Below, in pieces: positions 1 through 5,459 of a stretch of DNA of 6,360 nucleotides (position 1 is its first letter; each line of letters starts with the position of its first letter). Below the pieces are notes generated by a model, which saw only the letters and a list, made by a program, of their open reading frames with translations, made no database searches and was not told where the DNA came from. This DNA is from an uncultured Campylobacter sp. (GTDB taxonomy: Bacteria; Campylobacterota; Campylobacteria; Campylobacterales; Campylobacteraceae). Where the stretch lies: assembly GCF_937996225.1 (NCBI RefSeq), contig NZ_CALKTC010000008.1, positions 1 through 6,360 of the forward strand, given 5' to 3'. The position numbers were made by a program, and so were the translations under genes.

Positions 1-69
1 AAAATGGTCGCCGCATTGATGTTTGGCACGCCAGAGAGCACGCGCGAGATTGTTAGAGCGCCGGGATAA
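1..69 (+). CDS. Possible 3' end of an unidentified upstream gene (partial)
   Basis: Frame 1 is open from the left edge and ends at TAA 67-69, giving 22 residues that include MFGTPESTREIV and end in RAPG. The codons look like those of the neighbouring genes, but I do not recognise the peptide, and it does not resemble the C-terminus of HypF, which lies before hypB in C. jejuni. The opposite strand is also open here, from about 104 down to base 1, so coding direction is uncertain. It could equally be non-coding. Confidence 0.2.
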   Translation, partial: KMVAALMFGTPESTREIVRAPG

Positions 70-410
70 AATCCGCTCGCAAGCCCTGAATTTCGCGCTC
101 CCGTCTACGGCGATCTCTGGTTTATTTTGAGCCGTTGCGAGCTGCGAGGTCTAAATTTACGGCGTACGGCTTTGCAATCTGCGAGCAGGCGATTAAATTT
201 AAAACAGTATCTTTGCTCGCTAGCTTTAAAATTTTACGTCGAGCCTTCGCAAACAACGCATGAAATTTAGATAAAACCGAAGTGCATAAATTTCCAAGCC
301 TGTTAAATTTCATAAGATTTCGTATCTTGATATAAAATTTATCAAATTTACGCCATTTAAAGCAAAAACGTGGTATTTTACGCGCAAAATTTATTATCCA
401 AGGAGAAAAA
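70..410. other. Non-coding stretch upstream of hypB
   Basis: This 340-base stretch has no gene I can support. It is rich in AAATTT-type words (near 152, 194, 226, 262, 289, 305, 335, 345 and 387), which are typical of spacers in this group. A 63-codon minus-strand frame (122-313) has no ribosome site before its ATG and a composition expected from reading such AT words, so I do not call it. The right end holds the leader and possible promoter of hypB. Confidence 0.6.
331..338 (+). promoter_or_regulatory. Candidate -10 element upstream of hypB
   Basis: TATAAAAT lies about 72 bases before the hypB start, preceded by T-rich sequence and no good -35 box. This fits Campylobacter sigma-70 promoters, which have a strong -10 and a weak or absent -35. 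A leader of roughly 65 bases is implied. AT-rich spacers produce such matches by chance, so this is a candidate only. Confidence 0.35.
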
Positions 411-1253
411 ATGTGTAAAGATTGCGGCTGTTCAGTAGGCCATACTCACGAGGCGGGCGCCCATTCGCACGCAGATATGACACACGAGCATGTCCACACC
501 CACGCGGACGGCACCGTCCACTCCCACACTCATATGCACGAGGCGGGGATCGATCACGAGCACGACGCGCACGATCACGTCCACGCAAATGTCGCTATCA
601 GCGATGCTAAGACGATCGAGGTGATGAGTAAAATTTTAAGCGCCAACGACGAGGAGGCCGCTCACAACAGAGCCCATTTTGACGAGGATAAAATTTTATG
701 CTTAAATTTGATGTCGAGCCCCGGTAGCGGCAAAACAACGCTGCTTGAGGCCACTATCAAAAGCGGCAAATTTAAAATCGGCGTCATTGAGGGCGATCTG
801 GAAACCAACCGCGACGCCAATCGCATCATAAAAGCGGGCGCGCAGGCCCATCAGATCAGCACCGGCGAGACCTGCCATCTGGATGCCTTTATGGTTCACG
901 AGGGGCTTCATCACATCGATACTAAAAATTTGGATCTGGTTTTCATAGAAAACGTCGGAAACCTCGTCTGCCCAGCGGCATTTGACGTGGGCGCGCACCT
1001 GAACGTAGTGCTTCTAAGCGTGCCCGAGGGCAGCGACAAAATCGCAAAATACCCGGTGATATTTCGCCGCGCAGACTGCGTCGTAATCACCAAAACAGCG
1101 CTGCTACCGCATTTTGACTTCGATATGGAGGAGGTGGTGCGCGAAGTGCACAAACTCAATCCGAAAGCCGACGTCATCGCTCTTGATAGCAAAAGCGGCG
1201 AGGGTGTGGAGAAATGGCTGAAATTCCTACAATACAAGAAGGAATTTCGTTAA
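411..1253 (+). CDS. hypB: HypB, nickel-binding GTPase for hydrogenase maturation
   Basis: HypB is a cytoplasmic SIMIBI-class GTPase that, with HypA, inserts nickel into the [NiFe]-hydrogenase large subunit. The 280-residue protein begins with the high-affinity nickel motif CxxCGC (Cys2, Cys5, Cys7). A histidine-rich stretch with 17 His between residues 11 and 58 probably stores or buffers nickel. The G domain has the P-loop SSPGSGKTT (102-110), the conserved IEGDLETNRDA block (126-136), and the second metal site Cys155-His156 with Cys187 in the switch II segment ENVGNLVCP (180-188). The usual base-recognition motif NKxD is TKTA at 227-230, so the Asp that reads guanine is absent there. AGGAG at 401-405, five bases before ATG, supports the start. 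The stop overlaps the hypC start by one base, suggesting translational coupling. Confidence 0.97.
   Translation: MCKDCGCSVGHTHEAGAHSHADMTHEHVHTHADGTVHSHTHMHEAGIDHEHDAHDHVHANVAISDAKTIEVMSKILSANDEEAAHNRAHFDEDKILCLNLMSSPGSGKTTLLEATIKSGKFKIGVIEGDLETNRDANRIIKAGAQAHQISTGETCHLDAFMVHEGLHHIDTKNLDLVFIENVGNLVCPAAFDVGAHLNVVLLSVPEGSDKIAKYPVIFRRADCVVITKTALLPHFDFDMEEVVREVHKLNPKADVIALDSKSGEGVEKWLKFLQYKKEFR
1239..1243 (+). promoter_or_regulatory. Ribosome binding site for hypC inside hypB
   Basis: AAGGA lies within the last codons of hypB, nine bases before the ATG at 1253. It supports starting hypC at 1253 rather than at the earlier in-frame ATG 1214, because only the later start places the essential cysteine at position 2 of the protein. 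Confidence 0.75.
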
Positions 1254-1534
1254 TGTGCCTTTCAATCCCTTCAAAAATCATCTCGATCGACGAAAATAAT
1301 TTCGCGACGGTGGAGACTCTGGGCGTGCGCCGCGGCGTGAGCTTGGATCTGCTCCCTGAGCCCGCGGCGGTCGGGGAGTACGTGCTGATCCACGTTGGTT
1401 TTGCGATGGAGAAGATCGATACGCAGCGAGCGAAGGAGAGTATCGAAATTTACGAGCAGATCGCAAAGCAGATGAGAGCGGAAGAGAGCTCCGTATATCA
1501 AAGCATAGAGCCGAGAGCCGGCGCAGAGAATTAA
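1253..1534 (+). CDS. hypC: HypC, hydrogenase assembly chaperone
   Basis: HypC is a small cytoplasmic chaperone that, with HypD, carries the Fe(CN)2CO group and hands it to the hydrogenase large-subunit precursor. The 93-residue protein opens MCLSIPSKI, the family signature in which Cys2 becomes the iron ligand and protein-contact residue after Met removal. The OB-fold core includes the conserved VGEYVLIHVGFAMEKID block at 40-56. The last roughly 20 residues form a charged, non-conserved tail. Its length is close to the E. coli protein (about 90). An upstream in-frame ATG at 1214 would add 13 residues and bury Cys2, so I reject it. The gene shares the A of TAATG with the hypB stop. Confidence 0.96.
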   Translation: MCLSIPSKIISIDENNFATVETLGVRRGVSLDLLPEPAAVGEYVLIHVGFAMEKIDTQRAKESIEIYEQIAKQMRAEESSVYQSIEPRAGAEN

Positions 1535-1569
1535 AACGGCTTGCAAACCCGTAAAATTTAAGGTAAATA

Positions 1570-2667
1570 ATGGATCTAATCAAGGATTTTAGGGATAAGG
1601 AGCTGATTTTAGCGCTTAGCAAGCTGATAATTTCCAAAAGCAAAAGGTCGCTAAACATCATGGAGATTTGCGGCGGACATACGCACTCGATCATGAAATT
1701 CGGCCTTCCTAGCCTGGTCGGCGACAATATAAAATTTATCCACGGCCCCGGCTGTCCGGTGTGTGTGATGCCGCGCAGTCGCATCGACGAGGCGATCAAG
1801 CTCGCCGCGATGCCGCAGAGTATTTTTTGCACTCTAGCAGACATGCTGCGCGTACCGGGCTCTCACACAAGCTTACAGAAGCTGCGCAGCGAGGGGCACG
1901 ACATCAGGGCGCTTTATAGCCCGCTTGATTGCATAAAGATCGCGCAGGAAAATCCGCAAAAAACGGTGATATTTTTTGCGATCGGCTTTGAGACGACGAC
2001 GCCGATGAGCGCCGTGCTTATCGATAAAGCGCTAAGCTTGGGGCTAAAAAATCTCTTTTTTCACATCAACCACGTTACGGTGCCCGCGCCTGTGCGAGCG
2101 ATCTTGGACGATGCGAACGTGCAGATAGACGCGTTTTTAGGGCCTAGCCACGTAAGCGTGATCACCGGCGCGAAGGCCTACGAAAGTATCGCGCGCGATT
2201 ATAAAAAGCCGATCGCCGTAAGCGGATTTGAGCCGCTTGACATAATGGCGGGCGTGTTAAATTTGGTGGAGCAGCAAAACGCCGGCACCTACGAGGTTTT
2301 CAACGAATACGAGCGCGTCGTAAAAGAGGGCGGCAACCAAAAAGCGCAAAATTTGATAGATAAATATTTTGAAATTTGCGATTTTTCGTGGAGAGGGCTC
2401 GGCGAAATTCCAAAAAGCGGCATGAAGTTGCGCCCGCAGTACGCGGCGCTGGATGCCAGAGTGCAGTTTGATTGCAGCGTACAGAGCGCTCCCGAGAGCA
2501 AGGCTTGTATCTGCGGCGAAATTTTGCGCGGCAAAAAAAGTCCGTATGATTGCAAGGTTTTCGGCAAGCACTGCACGCCTCAAAACCCGATAGGATCGTG
2601 TATGGTCTCAAGCGAAGGCGCATGCGCGGCGTACTATAAATACGGCGACGTCAAAAACGCGGGCTAA
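1570..2667 (+). CDS. hypD: HypD, Fe-S scaffold for the Fe(CN)2CO cofactor
   Basis: HypD forms the cytoplasmic HypCD scaffold on which iron receives its cyanide and CO ligands. It is a 4Fe-4S protein with a redox-active cysteine set. The 365-residue length is near normal (E. coli about 373). Conserved motifs are present: ICGGHTH (33-39, Cys34), GPGCPVC (59-65, Cys62 and Cys65) and GFETTTP (139-145). The C-terminal cluster has Cys313, Cys315, Cys328, Cys335, Cys344 and Cys352, from which the Fe-S ligands are expected. AAGG at 1560-1563, six bases before ATG, supports the start. The 35-base gap after hypC has no obvious terminator, so co-transcription with hypBC is likely. No key residue appears to be missing. 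Confidence 0.97.
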   Translation: MDLIKDFRDKELILALSKLIISKSKRSLNIMEICGGHTHSIMKFGLPSLVGDNIKFIHGPGCPVCVMPRSRIDEAIKLAAMPQSIFCTLADMLRVPGSHTSLQKLRSEGHDIRALYSPLDCIKIAQENPQKTVIFFAIGFETTTPMSAVLIDKALSLGLKNLFFHINHVTVPAPVRAILDDANVQIDAFLGPSHVSVITGAKAYESIARDYKKPIAVSGFEPLDIMAGVLNLVEQQNAGTYEVFNEYERVVKEGGNQKAQNLIDKYFEICDFSWRGLGEIPKSGMKLRPQYAALDARVQFDCSVQSAPESKACICGEILRGKKSPYDCKVFGKHCTPQNPIGSCMVSSEGACAAYYKYGDVKNAG

Positions 2668-2699
2668 ATTTTGCGCGCTGTATCCGGCTATCAGGGCGG

Positions 2700-2730
2700 A
2701 AATTTTAAAACAAGTCGTACTTTAAAATTT
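2700..2730. repeat. Perfect 10-bp AT inverted repeat between hypD and hypE
   Basis: AAATTTTAAA (2700-2709) and TTTAAAATTT (2721-2730) are perfectly complementary around an 11-base loop. The hairpin lies 32 bases after the hypD stop. All pairs are A-T, so it is weaker than a standard terminator and lacks a G-C stem. It could slow RNA polymerase or protect the upstream mRNA end. The spacer also holds a weak -10-like TATAGT at 2785-2790, so partly independent transcription of hypE is possible. Confidence 0.5.
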
Positions 2731-2844
2731 TAACCGAAGCGGAATGGTTGCGCTAAATTTGCTTTAAAATTTTGCGCGGCGTCGTATAGTAGCACGGCTT
2801 GTTCGGCTGCGCAATACGGGCTTTAAATTTTAAAACCGAGCGAA

Positions 2845-2849
2845 AAGGA
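2845..2849 (+). promoter_or_regulatory. Ribosome binding site that fixes the TTG start of hypE
   Basis: AAGGA stands five bases before TTG 2855-2857. No ATG is available before the conserved N-terminal SHGGGGEEMNKLI, and the next ATG is codon 16, which would remove that motif. The non-ATG start is therefore well supported. Confidence 0.8.
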
Positions 2850-2854
2850 AAAAT

Positions 2855-4039
2855 TTGAACGAAACTATACTTTTAAGCCACGGCGGCGGCGGCGAAGAGA
2901 TGAATAAGCTTATCAACGAGACGATCTTTGCGGTGTTTGATAATGAAATTTTGCGCGCCAACAACGACAGCGCGATACTAAATTTGAACGCAGAGGCGGG
3001 TTTTGACCGCGCGGCGAACTCTGCTTTGAATTCGGCGGCTAGTTTCGGCGGCGAGCTGGCTTTCAGCACCGATAGTTTCGTCGTCACGCCGCTGTTTTTT
3101 AACGGCGGCGACATCGGCAAAATCGCCGTTTGCGGCACCGTCAACGACCTTGCGATGGTGGGCGCCAAGCCGCTGTTTTTGAGCTGCGCGCTCATCATCG
3201 AGGAGGGGCTTAGCCTAAGCGAGCTGCGACGCATCCTGGACTCGATGGCGAGCACCGCGCGAAGCTGCGGCGTTCGCATCGTTTGCGGCGACACGAAGGT
3301 CGTGCCGCGCGGCAAATGCGATAAAATTTTTATCAACACTAGCGGAATCGGCCGTGTTTTGCGACCTGCGCGCGTGCAAAACATCAAAGCGGGCGCAAAA
3401 ATCCTGCTTAGCGGCGACATCGGGCGGCACGGGGCGGTGATACTCGCGGCACGCGACGAGATCGCGCTAAGCAGCGAGCTGCAAAGCGACTGCAAACCGC
3501 TTTGCGCTGCGGTAGAAAAGCTGATCTCGCAAGGCGTGAAGATCCAGGCGATGCGAGATGCGACGCGCGGCGGGCTCAGCGCAGTTTTGAACGAATTTGC
3601 AAGCTCCAGCGGGCTTGAATTTTTGGTTCGCGAAGAGGATATCAAAATCAGAGACGAAGTAGTGGGTGTGTGCGAACTGCTGGGCTTTGAGCCGTACGAG
3701 CTTGCAAACGAAGGCACTTTCGTAGCGATCGTAGAAGATGACGTCGAGGCGGATCGGGCGCTTGATATACTGCGCGAATTTGATGCAAACGCCGCGATCA
3801 TCGGCGAGGTATGCGAAGTAGGGCGCGGCGGAGGCGAATTTGGAGGCACTTTGGCGCCAAAGCTTAGCGCGCGAGACGAATTTATGGGCGCGAGCGACAC
3901 GGACGCGGCGTCAGAAAATAGGGCGGGGCAATTTCAAGCTCCGTATGCAACAAGAGGGCGAGTGATTTTGCAAAACGCCTACGGCTCGCAGCGATTTTTG
4001 GAGCTTCCGAAAGGCGAGCTGCTGCCACGGATTTGTTAA
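2855..4039 (+). CDS. hypE: HypE, carbamoyl dehydratase making the cyanide ligands
   Basis: HypE is a cytoplasmic PurM-like ATP-dependent enzyme. HypF carbamoylates its C-terminal cysteine, and HypE dehydrates this to a thiocyanate, the source of the Fe-bound CN. The 394-residue protein ends in the required LPRIC with Cys394 last. Other family motifs are the Gly-rich HGGGGEE (9-15), STDSFVVTPLFF (71-82), GDTKVV (145-150), GDIGRHGA (187-194), RDATRGG (234-240) and ANEG (284-287). It is about 55-60 residues longer than E. coli HypE (336). The excess lies in an Ala/Asn/Ser-rich stretch at about 44-67 and a Gly/Ala/Asp-rich stretch at about 323-367, both low-complexity and outside the motifs. The start is TTG. 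HypF, its partner, is not in this window. Confidence 0.96.
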   Translation: MNETILLSHGGGGEEMNKLINETIFAVFDNEILRANNDSAILNLNAEAGFDRAANSALNSAASFGGELAFSTDSFVVTPLFFNGGDIGKIAVCGTVNDLAMVGAKPLFLSCALIIEEGLSLSELRRILDSMASTARSCGVRIVCGDTKVVPRGKCDKIFINTSGIGRVLRPARVQNIKAGAKILLSGDIGRHGAVILAARDEIALSSELQSDCKPLCAAVEKLISQGVKIQAMRDATRGGLSAVLNEFASSSGLEFLVREEDIKIRDEVVGVCELLGFEPYELANEGTFVAIVEDDVEADRALDILREFDANAAIIGEVCEVGRGGGEFGGTLAPKLSARDEFMGASDTDAASENRAGQFQAPYATRGRVILQNAYGSQRFLELPKGELLPRIC

Positions 4040-4054
4040 ATTTGCGTGCAAATT
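4039..4054. repeat. 16-bp palindrome at the hypE stop
   Basis: AATTTGC-GT-GCAAATT has perfect 7-bp arms around a two-base centre and begins on the last base of the hypE stop. The centre is too small for an ideal RNA hairpin, so it looks more like a DNA site for a dimeric protein. No promoter is visible directly beside it, and AT-rich words inflate such matches. Confidence 0.35.
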
Positions 4055-4066
4055 CGGCAAATTTAA

Positions 4067-4089
4067 GCCTAAATTTCAGGCGTATTTTT
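4067..4089 (+). terminator. Weak terminator-like hairpin after hypE
   Basis: GCCT (4067-4070) and AGGC (4078-4081) can pair around a seven-base AAATTTC loop, and a run of five T follows at 4085-4089. The stem is only 4 bp, so it would terminate poorly. At best it reduces read-through from hypE to hypA. Confidence 0.3.
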
Positions 4090-4111
4090 AAATTTACAAC
4101 AAAATTTCGCA

Positions 4112-4117
4112 TACAAT
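4112..4117 (+). promoter_or_regulatory. Candidate -10 box for hypA
   Basis: TACAAT matches the -10 consensus at five of six positions. It sits 30 bases before the hypA ATG, behind T- and A-rich sequence, as in Campylobacter promoters. It implies a start point near 4124 and a short leader, allowing hypA to be expressed apart from hypBCDE. Confidence 0.4.
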
Positions 4118-4131
4118 ACGGCACGGCCGTA
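4117..4131. repeat. Palindrome over the presumed hypA transcription start
   Basis: TACGGC-ACG-GCCGTA has perfect 6-bp arms with a three-base centre. It abuts the -10 box TACAAT and covers the expected start point, a position typical of repressor operators. In RNA it would form a small GC hairpin at the extreme 5' end. I cannot name a regulator; it does not match a nickel-repressor (NikR/NiuR) site that I know. Confidence 0.4.
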
Positions 4132-4147
4132 AAATTTAGAGGAAAAA

Positions 4148-4705
4148 ATGCATGAACTATCGATCGTAGCGGATCTTGTGTCGCTATGTGAAAAGGCGCT
4201 AAACGCTGAAAAAGCAAAGAAAAAAGGCGCGGCCGAGCAGGGCGGTAAAAATAGCTGCGACATCGCCGATACCGCCAATGAAAATACGGATTTCGCAAAT
4301 ACCAACATAGGCGCTAAGAATACCAAAAATACGAGCATTGCGGATACGGACTCGAACGACAAAGCCGCCGTTTTTGCTGAAAACTTGGATACGAATCTAC
4401 AGGCGTCTTGTGATACGCCTAGCGCAAAAAGTCTGCAGATAAGGGAACTGCACGTAAAAATAGGGCGGCTAAGCGGCGTAGAATCGCATTATCTGCAAAA
4501 CTGCTACGAAGTCTTTCGCGCAGGCACCGTCTGCGAAAATGCGGATCTCATCGTCCATACCCAAGAAATCGTCGTAAAGTGCAAAAACTGCGGTTTTAGT
4601 GGAGATTTGGCGCAGAACGACTTTTCTTGCCCGCGTTGCAAAAGCTCCGAAATCAGCGTAATCGACGGCGAGGATATGTATCTAATGCGCCTGGTTATTG
4701 AATAA
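4148..4705 (+). CDS. hypA: HypA, nickel/zinc metallochaperone with a large internal insert
   Basis: HypA passes nickel to the hydrogenase large subunit together with HypB; in Helicobacter it also serves urease. The N-terminal MHELSIV supplies the nickel ligands (His2 and neighbouring backbone). The zinc site is Cys145-x2-Cys148 and Cys161-x2-Cys164. The C-terminus carries the conserved VIDGEDMYLMRL (171-182), and the core strand LHVKIGRLSGVE (101-112) is intact. The protein has 185 residues against about 113-118 usually. The excess is a block at about 25-94 between the first helix and the next strand. It begins Lys-rich and becomes Asn/Thr/Asp/Ala-rich with repeated NT and two IADT. AGAGGA at 4138-4143 supports the start. 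The frame is open and all metal ligands remain, so this looks like a functional protein with an added loop rather than a broken gene. Confidence 0.95.
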   Translation: MHELSIVADLVSLCEKALNAEKAKKKGAAEQGGKNSCDIADTANENTDFANTNIGAKNTKNTSIADTDSNDKAAVFAENLDTNLQASCDTPSAKSLQIRELHVKIGRLSGVESHYLQNCYEVFRAGTVCENADLIVHTQEIVVKCKNCGFSGDLAQNDFSCPRCKSSEISVIDGEDMYLMRLVIE

Positions 4706-4961
4706 AAGAGGGCCTTTTCTGGGCGCAAAACTTTCCATATTTTAAATTAACTCCTTACCATAAGCAAAATTTTGTTTCTGCCCAATTTAGATATTTATCT
4801 CCTATTTCATTCTTGCAAAAACATATCTCGTCCTGTTGATTTCATTTGAAGTCACGCTAAATCTATATTTATGAAAAGTTCTTCCAAATAAGCGCCGAAT
4901 GAATCAAAAATACATGAAATTATTCATATAATTATACGTGAATTTCGTATTGAATTTTTAC

Positions 4962-4981
4962 TTGAAAATTATAGTTTTCAA
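4962..4981. repeat. Perfect 7-bp inverted repeat in the spacer
   Basis: TTGAAAA (4962-4968) and TTTTCAA (4975-4981) flank the six-base TTATAG and are followed at once by TATAAAAT (4982-4989). The layout resembles an operator beside a -10 element, but no gene starts within several hundred bases downstream on the + strand. Confidence 0.4.
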
Positions 4982-5161
4982 TATAAAATTTCTAGAATTA
5001 TGGGAACTATAGCGCTTTTCAACACTATTTATCGTATATCGACTCAAAGAACCCAAAGAGACCAAATGCGAAAATGCGAGTTTTCTCTATATATGAGTTT
5101 TTTACTTTGCTATCGTTCCATTTAGCTTTTAAATTTAAAGTCAATTACTTTATGATATAGA

Positions 5162-5174
5162 CATGCCGCGCATG
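5162..5174. repeat. Small inverted repeat CATGC-CGC-GCATG
   Basis: Perfect 5-bp arms surround CGC, the most GC-rich patch of this AT-rich part of the spacer. It directly follows a -10-like TATGAT at 5151-5156. This could mark the start of a short untranslated RNA, but no clear terminator follows. Confidence 0.25.
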
Positions 5175-5213
5175 ATAAATAAAATTTCATAATTTACTAA
5201 CGCAAAAGCCAAA

Positions 5214-5251
5214 TTGCCCTACGTTTACTCGTAGATTGATAATTTGCCCTA
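5214..5251. repeat. Direct repeat TTGCCCTA flanking a small hairpin
   Basis: TTGCCCTA occurs at 5214-5221 and again at 5244-5251, 30 bases apart. Between and overlapping them, CTACG (5219-5223) and CGTAG (5230-5234) form a perfect 5-bp inverted repeat around TTTACT. No function is evident. Confidence 0.35.
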
Positions 5252-5378
5252 TTTCGGAATTCAACCTTTTAGGCGAGATGGATTAAAATTCCCATTCAAA
5301 TTTTAGCTTATACCCTCCTCCTCGTATCGCTCTTAGTAAATTTATCGCACTCGGCGCTAAATTTTAAAATTTGGTAAC

Positions 5379-5416
5379 GCGGGGTTTCTAAAATTTATCT
5401 AAATTTCAAGCCCCGC
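5379..5416. repeat. Inverted repeat just upstream of the membrane-protein promoter
   Basis: GCGGGG (5379-5384) and CCCCGC (5411-5416) pair perfectly. The stem extends three more pairs inward if one G-T wobble is allowed, enclosing an AT-rich loop of about 20 bases. The right arm ends three bases before the TATAAT box. Its position upstream of the -10 suits a binding site for a dimeric regulator; it has no following T-run on the + strand and no gene to terminate. Confidence 0.45.
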
Positions 5417-5419
5417 AAG

Positions 5420-5425
5420 TATAAT
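5420..5425 (+). promoter_or_regulatory. Promoter -10 box of the membrane-protein gene
   Basis: TATAAT is a perfect sigma-70 -10 box, 34 bases before the ATG at 5460. Upstream AT tracts spaced along 5360-5407 replace a -35 box, as is usual in Campylobacter. The predicted start is near 5432, giving a leader of about 28 bases that contains AAAGG at 5449-5453. Confidence 0.6.
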
Positions 5426-5459
5426 CTTCGCCATAAATTTTAAAATCTAAAGGTAAAAA

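Larger units (their letters stand above)
2519..2957 (+). repeat. Cluster of four copies of the 12-mer AAATTTTGCGCG
   Basis: Identical 12-base words occur at 2519-2530 (in hypD), 2666-2677 (over the hypD stop), 2767-2778 (spacer) and 2946-2957 (in hypE). A fifth copy lies on the opposite strand at 381-392, just before the hypB ribosome site. Copies fall in both coding and non-coding DNA. In hypD and hypE the word encodes the tail of a Glu-Ile-Leu-Arg stretch (EILRG, EILRA). It probably reflects a genome-wide favoured word, but function is unknown. Confidence 0.6.
4706..5459. other. Long AT-rich spacer without a supported gene
   Basis: This 754-base stretch is clearly more AT-rich than the hyp genes and all six frames are broken by frequent stops. 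It contains several small inverted repeats (4962-4981, 5162-5174, 5219-5234, 5379-5416). Just after hypA, AAAAG/CTTTT at 4704-4718 could form only a very weak hairpin. On the minus strand 5283-5363 is open for 26 codons ending KLKFEWEF, which reads like a protein C-terminus but has no start. The last roughly 80 bases are the promoter region of the next gene. Confidence 0.65.

Noticed and set aside
1..69. Left-edge peptide as the C-terminus of HypF
   Set aside because: HypF precedes hypB in C. jejuni, but the residues here do not resemble the conserved HypF end (the NDGGIALGQ-type motif), so I do not assign it.
122..313. Minus-strand 63-codon frame upstream of hypB
   Set aside because: No ribosome site before its ATG, and its composition follows from AAATTT-type spacer words. 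A real small protein cannot be excluded but has no support.
1214..1252. Earlier ATG for hypC at 1214
   Set aside because: It would add 13 residues before the conserved MCLSIP and displace the essential Cys2. The ATG at 1253 has a suitable AAGGA nine bases upstream.
1278..1844. Minus-strand open frame of 188 codons across the hypC-hypD junction
   Set aside because: Ser/Arg-rich shadow translation opposite two clearly conserved genes, with no ribosome site.
2882..2893. Four GGC triplets near the hypE start as a variable repeat
   Set aside because: They encode the Gly-rich segment expected at this place in HypE, and four units are too few to suggest instability.
2830..3900. Minus-strand open frame of 356 codons opposite hypE
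   Set aside because: It is the shadow of hypE: extreme Ser/Pro/Ala content, no ribosome site, no recognisable domain, while the + strand has a complete HypE with all motifs.
4704..4718. AAAAG/CTTTT as a terminator after hypA
   Set aside because: Only five pairs, four of them A-T, with no following T-run beyond the stem itself; too weak to call.
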